From assembly GCA_012797775.1 (NCBI GenBank), contig JAAZOM010000031.1:1-35170 (forward strand): a stretch of 35,170 nt of DNA. Reading direction: 5' to 3'. The DNA is from Candidatus Kuenenbacteria bacterium (lineage in GTDB: Bacteria > Patescibacteriota > Patescibacteriia > UBA2196 > GWA2-42-15). Position 1 is the first letter of the stretch, and each line of letters opens with the position of its first letter. Both the position numbers and the translations under genes were made by a program. Shown here piece by piece: positions 15,055-21,839 of this stretch. The notes beneath the pieces were generated by a model, which made no database searches, had not been told where the DNA came from, and was given only the letters and a program-made list of their open reading frames with translations.

Positions 15055-17289
15055 ATGAAAAAAATCGATAGTTTTGAGACTGCCATTGGTGGCAAAAATC
15101 TCATCATCGAAGTCGGCAAATACGCCGAACAGTCCGCAGGCTCCTGTACTGTCACCTATGGTGGGACAGTCGTTTTGGCCACTGTCTGTCTTAGTTCTAG
15201 CATAAGAGAAGGGATTGATTATTTTCCCCTCATGGTAGACTTTGACGAAAAACTTTACGCCGCCGGAAAAATAAAAGGCTCGCGCTTTATCAAACGCGAA
15301 GGGCGTGCCACTGACGAAGCCATATTGGCCGGTCGTCTAATTGATCGTTCTATCCGCCCCCTTTTTCCCGAAGCAATAAAAAATGATGTCCAGGTGGTCG
15401 TTTCTGTTTTATCTTTTGACGGTGAAAACGACCCAGATATTTTGAGCTTGGTCGCCGCTGCCACCGCTATTAGTATCTCTCCTATTCCCTGGAACGGCCC
15501 GATTGCCGGCGTCCGCGTTGGCCGTATCAATGGTGAGTGGGTCATAAACCCAAGCTATGAAGCTCGCTCCAAAAGCCAACTTGATTTGGTTGTTTCTGCC
15601 AACAAAGATAAGGTAGTTATGCTCGAGGCTGGCGCCGAGGAAATACCTGAAGATGTCATGATTGAGGGCATAAAATTTGGCCACAAACACGCTCAGTCTT
15701 TGATAAAATTAATTGAAGACATCACCTCAAAAATAGGCAAACCCAAAATGGATATCTCCCCCAAGCTGACAGATGAAGAAAAAATCCTAGCAGAAAAAAT
15801 TGAAACCAAAGTCAAAAATTTTATCAACCCCGAAAAGATCAACTCTATCTTTACTTATACGGCCAAAGATGAACTGAAAAAAAATATCGAAACGGCCAAA
15901 GAGGAATTAGACACTCTCCTCAAGGCTGATAATGAAATTTCCAAAGATGATCGCAAAAAGGGAGTTGGCCTCGTTGAAGGACTCATAGACGGACACATGA
16001 GACAATTAATCTTGGAGTCTGGCCGCCGCCCAGACAACCGTGGATTGGATCAAATTCGTCCACTCTCAGCTGAGGTCGGCGTTTTGCCTCGCACCCACGG
16101 CTCTGGCCTCTTCCAGCGTGGTGAGACACAGGTTCTCTCTGTGGTGACCCTTGGCGCACCGTCAGACGAACAGACCCTTGATACTATGGAAGAATCTGGC
16201 AAAAAACGTTACATGCATCATTATAATTTTCCTCCATTCTCTGTTGGCGAGGTTGGTCCGCTCAGAGGGCCTGGCCGCCGGGAAATCGGTCATGGGGCTC
16301 TAGCTGAAAAAGCCCTAGTGCCCATGATCCCAAATAAAGAAGAATTTCCTTACACGATCCGTGTCGTTTCCGAAGTCCTCTCCTCCAACGGGTCTTCATC
16401 TCAAGCCTCCATCTGCGGCTCCACTCTTTCTCTCATGGATGCTGGTGTACCAATAAAAAAACCAGTTGCCGGTATTGCCATGGGGCTCATAACCGACTAT
16501 CAGGATATCAACAAATACCGCATCCTGACCGACATTCAAGGCTTTGAAGATCATAGCGGTGATATGGATTTCAAAATTGCCGGCACCGCTGATGGTATCA
16601 CTGCTGTCCAGATGGACACCAAAATTCATGGCTTGACTGAAGACATTATAAAAGACACTTTCGCCCAAGCTAAAAAAGCTCGCTTGGAAATTTTGGAAGT
16701 TATGAAACAAGCTATTGCCGCTCCACGAGTAGAACTCTCCCCCTATGCCCCACGTATTACTACTCTCCACATCAACCCGGATAAAATCCGCGATGTTATC
16801 GGCCCGGGCGGCAAAATGATCAATAAAATTATCGCCGAAACAGGTGTCAATATTGATATTGAAGATGATGGCTTGGTCTTTATCACCGCTACTTCGCCAG
16901 AAGGATCAGTAAAAGCCAAAGAATGGATAGAGCTTCTGACCGCTGAAGCTGAGGTGGGAAAAACATATCACGGCAAAGTCACTCGTATGTTTGACTTTGG
17001 CGCTATGGTAGAATTTTTACCCAAGCAAGAGGGCCTGATTCATGTTTCCGAGATGGCCCCCTTCCGCGTCAATACACCAGAAGATATTATTCATATTGGT
17101 GATGAGGTCCCAGTCAAAGTTGTCGGCATTGATGATCAAGGTCGGGTCAATCTCTCCCTCAAACAAACCGACTTTGATTATTCTGGCTTTACCCCACCAG
17201 CCATGCAACCATCGCGACCTTTCCGCCCGCGCGATGATAGAGGCCACGGTCACGATCGCGGTCACGATCATCGCCGACCGAGATTCTAA
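15055..17289 (+). CDS. pnp: Polyribonucleotide nucleotidyltransferase (PNPase)
   Basis: 744-residue phosphorolytic 3'-5' exoribonuclease, a trimer of two RNase PH domains with KH and S1 RNA-binding domains. The first PH domain begins at MKKIDSFETAIGGKNLIIE. The second contains FPPFSVGEVGPLRGPGRREI and the catalytic-region GIAMGLI. The KH domain carries DVIGPGGKMINKI (about 565-580). The S1 domain carries TRMFDFGAMVEFLPKQEGLIH (about 625-645, split here by strand). The tail after about residue 695 is rich in His, Arg and Asp (RGHGHDRGHDHRRPRF). The ATG at 15055 is chosen because GGAG lies 5 nt upstream; the frame stays open to a TTG at 14989, inside the leader stem. Confidence 0.97.
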   Translation: MKKIDSFETAIGGKNLIIEVGKYAEQSAGSCTVTYGGTVVLATVCLSSSIREGIDYFPLMVDFDEKLYAAGKIKGSRFIKREGRATDEAILAGRLIDRSIRPLFPEAIKNDVQVVVSVLSFDGENDPDILSLVAAATAISISPIPWNGPIAGVRVGRINGEWVINPSYEARSKSQLDLVVSANKDKVVMLEAGAEEIPEDVMIEGIKFGHKHAQSLIKLIEDITSKIGKPKMDISPKLTDEEKILAEKIETKVKNFINPEKINSIFTYTAKDELKKNIETAKEELDTLLKADNEISKDDRKKGVGLVEGLIDGHMRQLILESGRRPDNRGLDQIRPLSAEVGVLPRTHGSGLFQRGETQVLSVVTLGAPSDEQTLDTMEESGKKRYMHHYNFPPFSVGEVGPLRGPGRREIGHGALAEKALVPMIPNKEEFPYTIRVVSEVLSSNGSSSQASICGSTLSLMDAGVPIKKPVAGIAMGLITDYQDINKYRILTDIQGFEDHSGDMDFKIAGTADGITAVQMDTKIHGLTEDIIKDTFAQAKKARLEILEVMKQAIAAPRVELSPYAPRITTLHINPDKIRDVIGPGGKMINKIIAETGVNIDIEDDGLVFITATSPEGSVKAKEWIELLTAEAEVGKTYHGKVTRMFDFGAMVEFLPKQEGLIHVSEMAPFRVNTPEDIIHIGDEVPVKVVGIDDQGRVNLSLKQTDFDYSGFTPPAMQPSRPFRPRDDRGHGHDRGHDHRRPRF

Positions 17290-17300
17290 ATTCCCTGCTC

Positions 17301-17327
17301 AAAAGTCCCACCACCAGTGGGACTTTT
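17301..17327 (+). terminator. Intrinsic terminator of rpsO-pnp
   Basis: AAAAGTCCCAC (17301-17311) pairs with GTGGGACTTTT (17317-17327) across a 5-nt loop, 12 nt after the pnp stop codon. Confidence 0.85.
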
Positions 17328-17391
17328 TAATTGAAAATGCAAAAATAAAAATACAAAGTTAAAAATTACAATCAATCTATTGACCAATAAT

Positions 17392-17588
17392 CGCTGAGCC
17401 GAGTCAGCGTCTGCGAGCATTTAAATAAAAAAGTAAAAATCAAGCAAAGTGAGGTTGAAAAAATTGGCGGGAGCGGAGTGAAACGGAGCCGGGACCTGCC
17501 AGTTTTCCAACGAACGGGGCACTGATTTTCTTTTTTTACTCAAGCGAGCTAATTTTCTTTTGTTAGCTTTTCTTTTGTAAAAGAAAAG
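17392..17588. repeat. Gene-free cluster of inverted repeats (MITE-like or structured RNA)
   Basis: This is most of the 420-nt gap between pnp and the RRM gene, and no credible gene is seen in it. Four inverted repeats lie in series. CGCTGA/TCAGCG is at 17392-17409. A 94-bp imperfect palindrome at 17436-17529 has arms of AAAATCA, 11 unpaired nt and then GTTGAAAAAATTGGCGGG on the left, facing their near-complements on the right. AGCTAA/TTAGCT is at 17547-17568. CTTTTCTTTT/AAAAGAAAAG is at 17567-17588. The central loop of the large palindrome repeats CGGAG twice (GCGGAGTGAAACGGAGC). Confidence 0.55.
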
Positions 17589-17702
17589 TAAGTAATATCG
17601 CTAAAGTTACAAACAGCCAATAGTGTTCCAGCGGCCAATCTAATTACAACCAAAATCATTACAACTTTGACTGAATTTTGTATTTTGTTTTTTTAATTCA
17701 AT

Positions 17703-17731
17703 CAAAAAACCAGGGGGTTTATTCCCTGGTT
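17703..17731 (-). terminator. Intrinsic terminator of the RRM protein gene
   Basis: AACCAGGG (17708-17715) pairs with CCCTGGTT (17724-17731). On the minus strand the stem ends in GGTTTTTTG. Confidence 0.8.
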
Positions 17732-17747
17732 CTTGAAGATAAATCAA

Positions 17748-18050
17748 TTATCTATCATAACCACCGCGATTGCCGCCGCGGAATCCGCCAGCTGGTCTCT
17801 CTTCGCGTGGTCTAGCTTCACTCACGATGATCTTTCTCCCGGCCATTTCCTGACCGTTCAAAGCTTCAACCGCTTTTTTAGCTTCTTCTTCACTAGACAT
17901 TTCCACAAATCCAAAACCCTTGCTGCGGTTGTTGAATTTGTTGATCACTACGGAAGCAGAAACTACTGTACCAACTTGGCCAAAAAAATCAGCCAATTGC
18001 TGGTCATTGGTCTCGTAGGGCAAATTGCCTACAAATAACTTCGTTGCCAT
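17748..18050 (-). CDS. RRM-type RNA-binding protein
   Basis: 100 residues: one RNA recognition motif plus a short Gly/Arg tail. RNP2 is LFVGNL (5-10) and RNP1 is KGFGFVEM (44-51), both intact. The tail reads GGFRGGNRGGYDR, as in the small glycine-rich RRM proteins of cyanobacteria and other bacteria that are often cold-induced. The ATG at 18050 begins directly at the RRM. A longer frame starting from GTG at 18113 would run through the structured leader and is rejected. No Shine-Dalgarno sequence is visible, and the ATG lies 6 nt beyond the closing stem of the leader. It likely acts as an RNA chaperone or post-transcriptional regulator, possibly on its own mRNA. Confidence 0.93.
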   Translation of the reverse strand: MATKLFVGNLPYETNDQQLADFFGQVGTVVSASVVINKFNNRSKGFGFVEMSSEEEAKKAVEALNGQEMAGRKIIVSEARPREERPAGGFRGGNRGGYDR

Positions 18051-18056
18051 AACAAA

Positions 18057-18130
18057 TTTTCGTTTATATTGCGAGATTACTCTCGCCTTTTCTTCTTTAC
18101 GACCTATTAGCACGCACCTATAAACGAAAA
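18057..18130 (-). promoter_or_regulatory. Structured leader of the RRM gene
   Basis: A 12-bp perfect inverted repeat, TTTTCGTTTATA (18057-18068) against TATAAACGAAAA (18119-18130), closes a 50-nt domain. That domain contains a second perfect hairpin, GCGAGA-TTAC-TCTCGC (18071-18086). An alternative AACGA/TCGTT hairpin is possible at the 5' side. The closing stem ends 6 nt before the start codon. Confidence 0.55.
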
Positions 18131-18174
18131 CTCGTTATTTAAGATGCAAAATTATTAAAGAAGTCTGTGAAAGC

Positions 18175-18203
18175 AGTATAGCACAATTACCAAATTATTG
18201 CAA
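18175..18203 (-). promoter_or_regulatory. Promoter of the RRM gene
   Basis: On the minus strand, -35 TTGCAA (18198-18203), 17-nt spacer ending in TGTGC, -10 TATACT (18175-18180). Predicted start is near 18168, giving a leader of about 118 nt. Confidence 0.7.
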
Positions 18204-18223
18204 GCCCCGACACTCCCCCGCCC

Positions 18224-18252
18224 TTGACAAACATAAAAATACCTGCTATCCT
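18224..18252 (+). promoter_or_regulatory. Promoter of the hairpin RNA / 53-residue peptide unit
   Basis: Consensus -35 TTGACA (18224-18229), 17-nt spacer, -10 TATCCT (18247-18252). Predicted start is near 18259. It is divergent from the RRM promoter, 20 bp away. Confidence 0.7.
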
Positions 18253-18258
18253 AATATG

Positions 18259-18374
18259 ACAATCAAATAGCCCAATGTCCGGCCTAGAAAATGGCTCTAA
18301 ATCTCCCTTATAACCATTTTCCAAACCGAACATTAACAATCCCGCAAGAACTCTGTTTTAGCGGGATTTTGTTT
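18259..18374 (+). ncRNA. Putative small RNA or attenuated leader
   Basis: Bounded by a promoter and an intrinsic terminator and about 115 nt long. It contains an imperfect long stem in which GAAAATGG (18287-18294) pairs with CCATTTTC (18314-18321). TGTCCGG (18276-18282) pairs with CCGAACA (18326-18332) apart from one mismatch. A 12-codon frame, ATG at 18275 to TAA at 18313 (MSGLENGSKSPL), overlaps the stem but lacks a Shine-Dalgarno sequence. It may be a free small RNA or a leader controlling the 53-residue gene downstream. I do not recognise the family. Confidence 0.45.
18338..18374 (+). terminator. Intrinsic terminator within the leader
   Basis: AATCCCGC (18338-18345) pairs with GCGGGATT (18361-18368) across a 15-nt loop, followed by TTGTTTT. 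Confidence 0.7.
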
Positions 18375-18476
18375 TCAAAACAGCTCTTTTAAAAAATCCC
18401 AATACCTTCCCACAACTGTTTTTATTAATTTTATTAAATCAGCTGCTGGAAGGGCACACTGGCAAAAGGAGAACCA

Positions 18477-18530
18477 GTGTTGGTAGCACCGGGGATTCGT
18501 CACCCTGGGGCCAAGCACTTCCGTTATTAA
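18477..18530 (+). CDS. Possible 17-residue leader peptide
   Basis: A GTG at 18477 lies 5 nt after AGGAG (18467-18471) and opens a 17-codon frame ending at TAA 18528-18530 (residues LVAPGIRHPGAKHFRY after the start). The Shine-Dalgarno sequence sits in the loop of an ACACTGG/CCAGTGT hairpin. It stops 14 nt before the ATG of the 53-residue gene, a layout that would suit translational coupling. It could equally be chance. Confidence 0.3.
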   Translation: MLVAPGIRHPGAKHFRY

Positions 18531-18544
18531 TTAACGCCACAATT

Positions 18545-18706
18545 ATGTTCAAGGCGTTTAGCGGAGCTCTGTCGCTAGCCCTAACTCTACTGGTGCTACA
18601 TTGGCTCCTTCCTGGGGTGTTTGAGCAATTAGTCGCGGCCATGTCCAAAGTATTGACTATCGTCAACTTTGGCCTCGACTCTGCACTCGCTCAAATCCCC
18701 CATTAA
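18545..18706 (+). CDS. Small membrane peptide, 53 residues
   Basis: Unrecognised small protein. A hydrophobic helix (about residues 6-25, SGALSLALTLLVLHWLLPGV) is followed by an amphipathic stretch (FEQLVAAMSKVLTIVNFGL). It has one transmembrane segment and no cysteines. It is supported as a gene by the plus-strand promoter at 18224, the strong terminator starting 8 nt after the stop codon, and a protein-like composition that is more GC-rich than its surroundings. No Shine-Dalgarno sequence precedes the ATG, though one precedes the short frame upstream. The antisense frame has only a TTG start and is less likely. Confidence 0.5.
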   Translation: MFKAFSGALSLALTLLVLHWLLPGVFEQLVAAMSKVLTIVNFGLDSALAQIPH

Positions 18707-18714
18707 AAAAAATT

Positions 18715-18742
18715 AGGACCCTACGCTTTTGCGCAGGGTCCT
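18715..18742. terminator. Bidirectional terminator shared by the convergent small-protein units
   Basis: AGGACCCT (18715-18722) pairs with AGGGTCCT (18735-18742), extended by CGC/GCG around a TTTT loop. Plus strand: CGTTTTTT follows. Minus strand: AATTTTTTTT follows. Confidence 0.85.
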
Positions 18743-18748
18743 CGTTTT

Positions 18749-19078
18749 TTATTCCTCCTTTGTTATTCGAAATTCATAACTGACATCGTCGATCCAGCGC
18801 CTAGAACCATCGCGAAAAACCAACTCCCACCAAATTTCTCCCTCTCTCCGGAATGAATCTTCTGTGGGCGGCAACCGATCGTTAACCAAATCTGTTGCCT
18901 CATCTCTGGCAAGCATGACCGGGCCTCCGCCAAAAAAGTCGCCGGCATTGGCCCCTGCCACCACAAAAACATGAAAATCCTGTTCGCCACGCTGGACCTT
19001 TTGCCAGTCCGCTTCCGACAATTCAGGAAACTCACCGTCGACCATCCGCGCAAGAAAAATTTGATCTATTGCCTGCAT
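18749..19078 (-). CDS. Hypothetical acidic protein, paralogue of the upstream gene (109 residues)
   Basis: No family recognised. It aligns over most of its length with the 131-residue protein encoded just upstream. Shared blocks are GEQDFHV (31-37) against SGDFDFEV, FFGGG (48-52) against FGG, EATDLVND (60-67) against EATNLVND, and WWELVFRDG (83-91) against EWMEVEFAAG. The predicted product is soluble and acidic, with Trp at 25, 83, 84 and 95. An exceptionally good Shine-Dalgarno sequence, GGAGGTGATCA, directly precedes the ATG and fits the complement of the 16S 3' end. It lies 14 nt after the upstream gene and ends at the bidirectional terminator. Confidence 0.8.
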   Translation of the reverse strand: MQAIDQIFLARMVDGEFPELSEADWQKVQRGEQDFHVFVVAGANAGDFFGGGPVMLARDEATDLVNDRLPPTEDSFRREGEIWWELVFRDGSRRWIDDVSYEFRITKEE

Positions 19079-19092
19079 TGATCACCTCCCCA

Positions 19093-19488
19093 TCAAATAA
19101 TTCCCATGTAGGTTTCAATCGGAGCGTGCCCATACTCGTCCTCGCTTGGTAAAGCCTCGTCGCCTGCATACCTATCACCATCGTCGGGAACAAACGAGCA
19201 AAGGTTCTCAAAAAAATCCGCCCAAGGAATCCGGCATCGGCCAGCCGCAAACTCCACTTCCATCCATTCTCCTTTATCACTTTCCATCAACGGTTTGAAA
19301 TTATCATTAACCAGATTAGTCGCCTCCTCTGCAGTGAGGGGTATTTCTGCTTGCCCTCCAAATACCCCCACCAGATCAGGATTGGTTTCTGCTATGGAAA
19401 CTTCGAAATCAAAGTCTCCGCTCGCCACCTGAGCCAGAAGCTCTGGCGTCAAGGGATACCCTGCTCGATCTACCAGATATACACTCAT
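19093..19488 (-). CDS. Hypothetical acidic protein, paralogue of the downstream gene (131 residues)
   Basis: No family recognised. The N-terminal about 85 residues match the 109-residue neighbour: SGDFDFEV (23-30), FGG (43-45), EEATNLVND (54-62) and GEWMEVEFAAG (73-83). The C-terminal 40 residues are unique and acidic (FVPDDGDRYAGDEALPSEDE, then YGHAPIETYMGII). It is probably soluble and cytoplasmic. Its ATG overlaps the TGA of the 31-residue gene (ATGA), which indicates translational coupling, and AGGGGGG lies 7 nt upstream. The tandem paralogy suggests duplication within this operon or a heteromeric pair. Confidence 0.8.
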   Translation of the reverse strand: MSVYLVDRAGYPLTPELLAQVASGDFDFEVSIAETNPDLVGVFGGQAEIPLTAEEATNLVNDNFKPLMESDKGEWMEVEFAAGRCRIPWADFFENLCSFVPDDGDRYAGDEALPSEDEYGHAPIETYMGII

Positions 19489-19580
19489 ATTTCTGCCCCC
19501 CTAGGTTGATTAAAAATTTGTGGTTCACCACCAGGAACAAAAAAAGTGGTCACTACCTCAACGATCTCTTCTCTAAACAT
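19485..19580 (-). CDS. 31-residue peptide, first gene of the small operon
   Basis: Begins MFREEIVEVVTTFFVPGGEP and ends with NQPRGAEI. It has a strong Shine-Dalgarno sequence, AGGAGG, 4 nt before the ATG. Its stop codon overlaps the start of the 131-residue gene by the ATGA arrangement. A promoter lies about 60 nt upstream. It has no cysteine and no membrane segment. It could be a functional micropeptide, a precursor peptide, or a leader that brings ribosomes to the next gene. Confidence 0.6.
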   Translation of the reverse strand: MFREEIVEVVTTFFVPGGEPQIFNQPRGAEI

Positions 19581-19642
19581 AAGTCCTCCTACTCTTTTGG
19601 TTATAAAATTTTTATTTTTTTAATTTATTGCCATTTTTTATC

Positions 19643-19671
19643 AATTTACCCCCACTCACCCCAAAAGTCAA
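19643..19671 (-). promoter_or_regulatory. Promoter of the 31/131/109-residue operon
   Basis: On the minus strand, -35 TTGACT (19666-19671), 17-nt G-rich spacer ending in GGGGG, -10 TAAATT (19643-19648). It overlaps no gene and follows the pyrophosphatase terminator. Confidence 0.65.
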
Positions 19672-19675
19672 GAAA

Positions 19676-19701
19676 ACAAAAGAGCGGCTTTCAGCCGCTC
19701 T
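19676..19701 (-). terminator. Intrinsic terminator of the pyrophosphatase gene
   Basis: AGAGCGGCT pairs with AGCCGCTCT across a 3-nt loop (about 19681-19701). On the minus strand TTTGTTTTC follows. Confidence 0.8.
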
Positions 19702-19722
19702 CAATCTGTTTGTCCATTAATG

Positions 19723-21759
19723 CTACATAAATAAAGGCAACATCACCAAGGTCAAAGTTGATAACAATTTTATCAACACATGAAGTGATGGTCCGGCTGT
19801 GTCTTTAAATGGATCACCAACTGTATCACCTACCACTGTGGCTTTATGTGTCTCCGACCCCTTACCACCCATATTGCCTGCTTCTATAAATTTCTTGGCA
19901 TTGTCCCAAGCACCACCGCCATTATTCAAAACCAGAGCCATGAGCACCCCGACAATCGTCCCGACCATCAAAGTCGCCCCGACTGCCTCTGCTTTAAAAA
20001 CATAACCAATCACTATTGGCACGATCACGGCTACGAGTCCCGGTGCCACCATCTCTTTCAACGCGCCTCTCGTAGTAATATCCACGCACTTGGCATAATC
20101 TGGTTTTACACTGCCATCCATAATGCCCGGATTATTTTTAAACTGGTCTCTGACTTCATTGATAATATAATAAGCACCACGACCGACCGCCCTGATCGCC
20201 AAAGATGAAAAAATAAATATTAAAGCTGCCCCCAAAAATCCGCCCACAAAAACAGCTGGCTTGGCCAGATCAATGCTAGAAAGCTTTGCATCAGTCAAAA
20301 ACGCTGAGAATAAAAGGAAAGCCGCCAAAGCTGCAGAGCCGACTGCATAGCCCTTGGTCAAAGCTTTGGTTGTATTGCCCACTGCGTCCAATCTGTCGGT
20401 GATTTTCCTGACATTAGCATCAGCTCCAGACATCTCCACGATACCACCAGCATTATCAGTAATCGGCCCAAATGTATCCATGGCCAAAACATAGCCAGCC
20501 GTAGCGAGCATTCCCATCGTCGCCACCGCTGTGCCATAAAGACCCCCGCTGGAGAGTCCTGATGCCTTGCCAATCAAATAAGAGCCAAGCAGCGCCGCAC
20601 TAATAATCAATGCTGGCACTGCTGTACTCTCCAAAGCTACCGAGAAACCAGAAATGATATTAGTTGCTGACCCTGTTTTAGAAGCTTCAGCAATTGATTT
20701 TACTGGACGATATTTATATTCAGTATAATATTGGGTCACATACAAAAAAGCGATGCTAGTTGCCAACCCTACCAAACCACAAGCCAAAAACCACATCCAG
20801 TGGCTCGGTAATAACCAATAAGTAGCCACCGCAAATCCTATGAGGGCCACCAAAGCTGTCACATAAAAACCCCTATTCAAAGCCTTCATTGGGTCTTCTT
20901 CTCCTTTTACTTTCACCGAGAACACACCCAAAACAGAAGCAATCAAACCAAAAGCTCTAGCCACCAAAGGAAATAAAATTCCGCCAATACCAAAAATAGG
21001 ATAAAGCGCAATGCCGAGGATCATCGCCCCGATATTCTCTGCCGCCGTACTCTCAAAAAGATCTGCTCCTCTGCCCGCACAATCGCCCACATTGTCCCCC
21101 ACCAAATCAGCCACCACCGCGGGATTGCGAATATCGTCTTCTGGTATGCCCGCTTCAACCTTACCAACCAAATCAGCGCCCACATCAGCCGCCTTGGTAT
21201 AAATACCCCCGCCGAGTTGGGCAAATAAAGCCACGAGTGATGCTCCAAAACCAAAACCCACTATGGTCAAAGGAGCTCCCTCGGGGTTTTTCAAGCCGCC
21301 ATAAAGCACAAATAAGCCGGCCACCCCAAGCAACGAAAGAGCTACCACCAAAAATCCTGCCACTGCTCCACCGCGCATTGCCACTTTTACAGCCGCATCA
21401 ATATCTTTGGTCGCCGCCGCCGCTGTCCTCACGTTGGCTCTGACTGAAATATACATACCGATATAACCAGCCAACCCAGAAAAACAAGCTCCCACCAAAA
21501 AGGCCACTGCTGTCTTTACACCCAGAACCCAATCACCGGAAAGTGCATAAATACCAAAAATAATAATTGTACCAATGGCAGTAATTATCGCTATGGTGGT
21601 ATATTGCCTTTTTAAAAAAGCCATAGCACCCTCCTTGATCGCCTTGGCGATTTCTTGCATTTGGTCTGTACCTTGATCTTTCTTTAAAACATGTTTTGCC
21701 AAAAGAAAAGATACCACCAAACCCACGATGCTAATCAAAAAAACTAAAACCAATTCCAT
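19723..21759 (-). CDS. hppA: Membrane-bound proton-translocating pyrophosphatase, K+-independent type
   Basis: About 678 residues with roughly 16 transmembrane helices. It couples pyrophosphate hydrolysis to proton export. The substrate loop DVGADLVGKVE (about 192-202), DNVGDCAGRGADLFES and the C-terminal GDTVGDPFKDTAGPS are intact. The motif GNTTKALTKG has lysine and threonine at about 465 and 468, the combination known from K+-independent proton-pumping enzymes; K+-dependent ones have alanine there. GAGGAG lies 9 nt before the ATG at 21759 and only 3 nt before another ATG at 21765, so the inner start is preferred. A TGTCAG/CTGACA hairpin lies just upstream of the ribosome binding site. It probably recovers energy from biosynthetic pyrophosphate. 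Confidence 0.96.
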   Translation of the reverse strand: MELVLVFLISIVGLVVSFLLAKHVLKKDQGTDQMQEIAKAIKEGAMAFLKRQYTTIAIITAIGTIIIFGIYALSGDWVLGVKTAVAFLVGACFSGLAGYIGMYISVRANVRTAAAATKDIDAAVKVAMRGGAVAGFLVVALSLLGVAGLFVLYGGLKNPEGAPLTIVGFGFGASLVALFAQLGGGIYTKAADVGADLVGKVEAGIPEDDIRNPAVVADLVGDNVGDCAGRGADLFESTAAENIGAMILGIALYPIFGIGGILFPLVARAFGLIASVLGVFSVKVKGEEDPMKALNRGFYVTALVALIGFAVATYWLLPSHWMWFLACGLVGLATSIAFLYVTQYYTEYKYRPVKSIAEASKTGSATNIISGFSVALESTAVPALIISAALLGSYLIGKASGLSSGGLYGTAVATMGMLATAGYVLAMDTFGPITDNAGGIVEMSGADANVRKITDRLDAVGNTTKALTKGYAVGSAALAAFLLFSAFLTDAKLSSIDLAKPAVFVGGFLGAALIFIFSSLAIRAVGRGAYYIINEVRDQFKNNPGIMDGSVKPDYAKCVDITTRGALKEMVAPGLVAVIVPIVIGYVFKAEAVGATLMVGTIVGVLMALVLNNGGGAWDNAKKFIEAGNMGGKGSETHKATVVGDTVGDPFKDTAGPSLHVLIKLLSTLTLVMLPLFM

Positions 21760-21773
21760 AAACATTTCTCCTC

Positions 21774-21799
21774 TGTCAGCTTCTTGTTTCGAACTGACA
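21774..21799 (-). promoter_or_regulatory. Hairpin adjoining the pyrophosphatase ribosome binding site
   Basis: TGTCAG (21774-21779) and CTGACA (21794-21799) pair, with further TTC/GAA pairing inside after a bulge. On the minus strand the stem abuts GAGGAG, the Shine-Dalgarno sequence. Confidence 0.4.
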
Positions 21800-21839
21800 A
21801 AATTAATTTATAATATTGATTTCTAATACTTTATTATAA

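Noticed and set aside
16396-16770. 124-codon frame antisense to pnp
   Set aside because: Entirely inside a conserved PNPase coding region; the open frame is explained by codon bias of pnp.
17392-17588. Insertion sequence call for the palindrome cluster
   Set aside because: No transposase frame, no clear terminal target duplication visible, and too short. Kept only as a repeat of unknown nature.
18051-18113. GTG extension of the RRM protein
   Set aside because: It runs through the structured leader, and family members start at the RRM itself.
18439-18666. 75-codon minus-strand frame opposite the 53-residue peptide
   Set aside because: Its only start is TTG without a Shine-Dalgarno sequence, and it lies downstream of a strong terminator on that strand. 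The plus-strand frame has a promoter and a matching terminator.
18763-19053. Second minus-strand frame inside the 109-residue gene
   Set aside because: The 109-residue frame has the excellent Shine-Dalgarno sequence and the clear paralogy with its neighbour, so this frame is a shadow.
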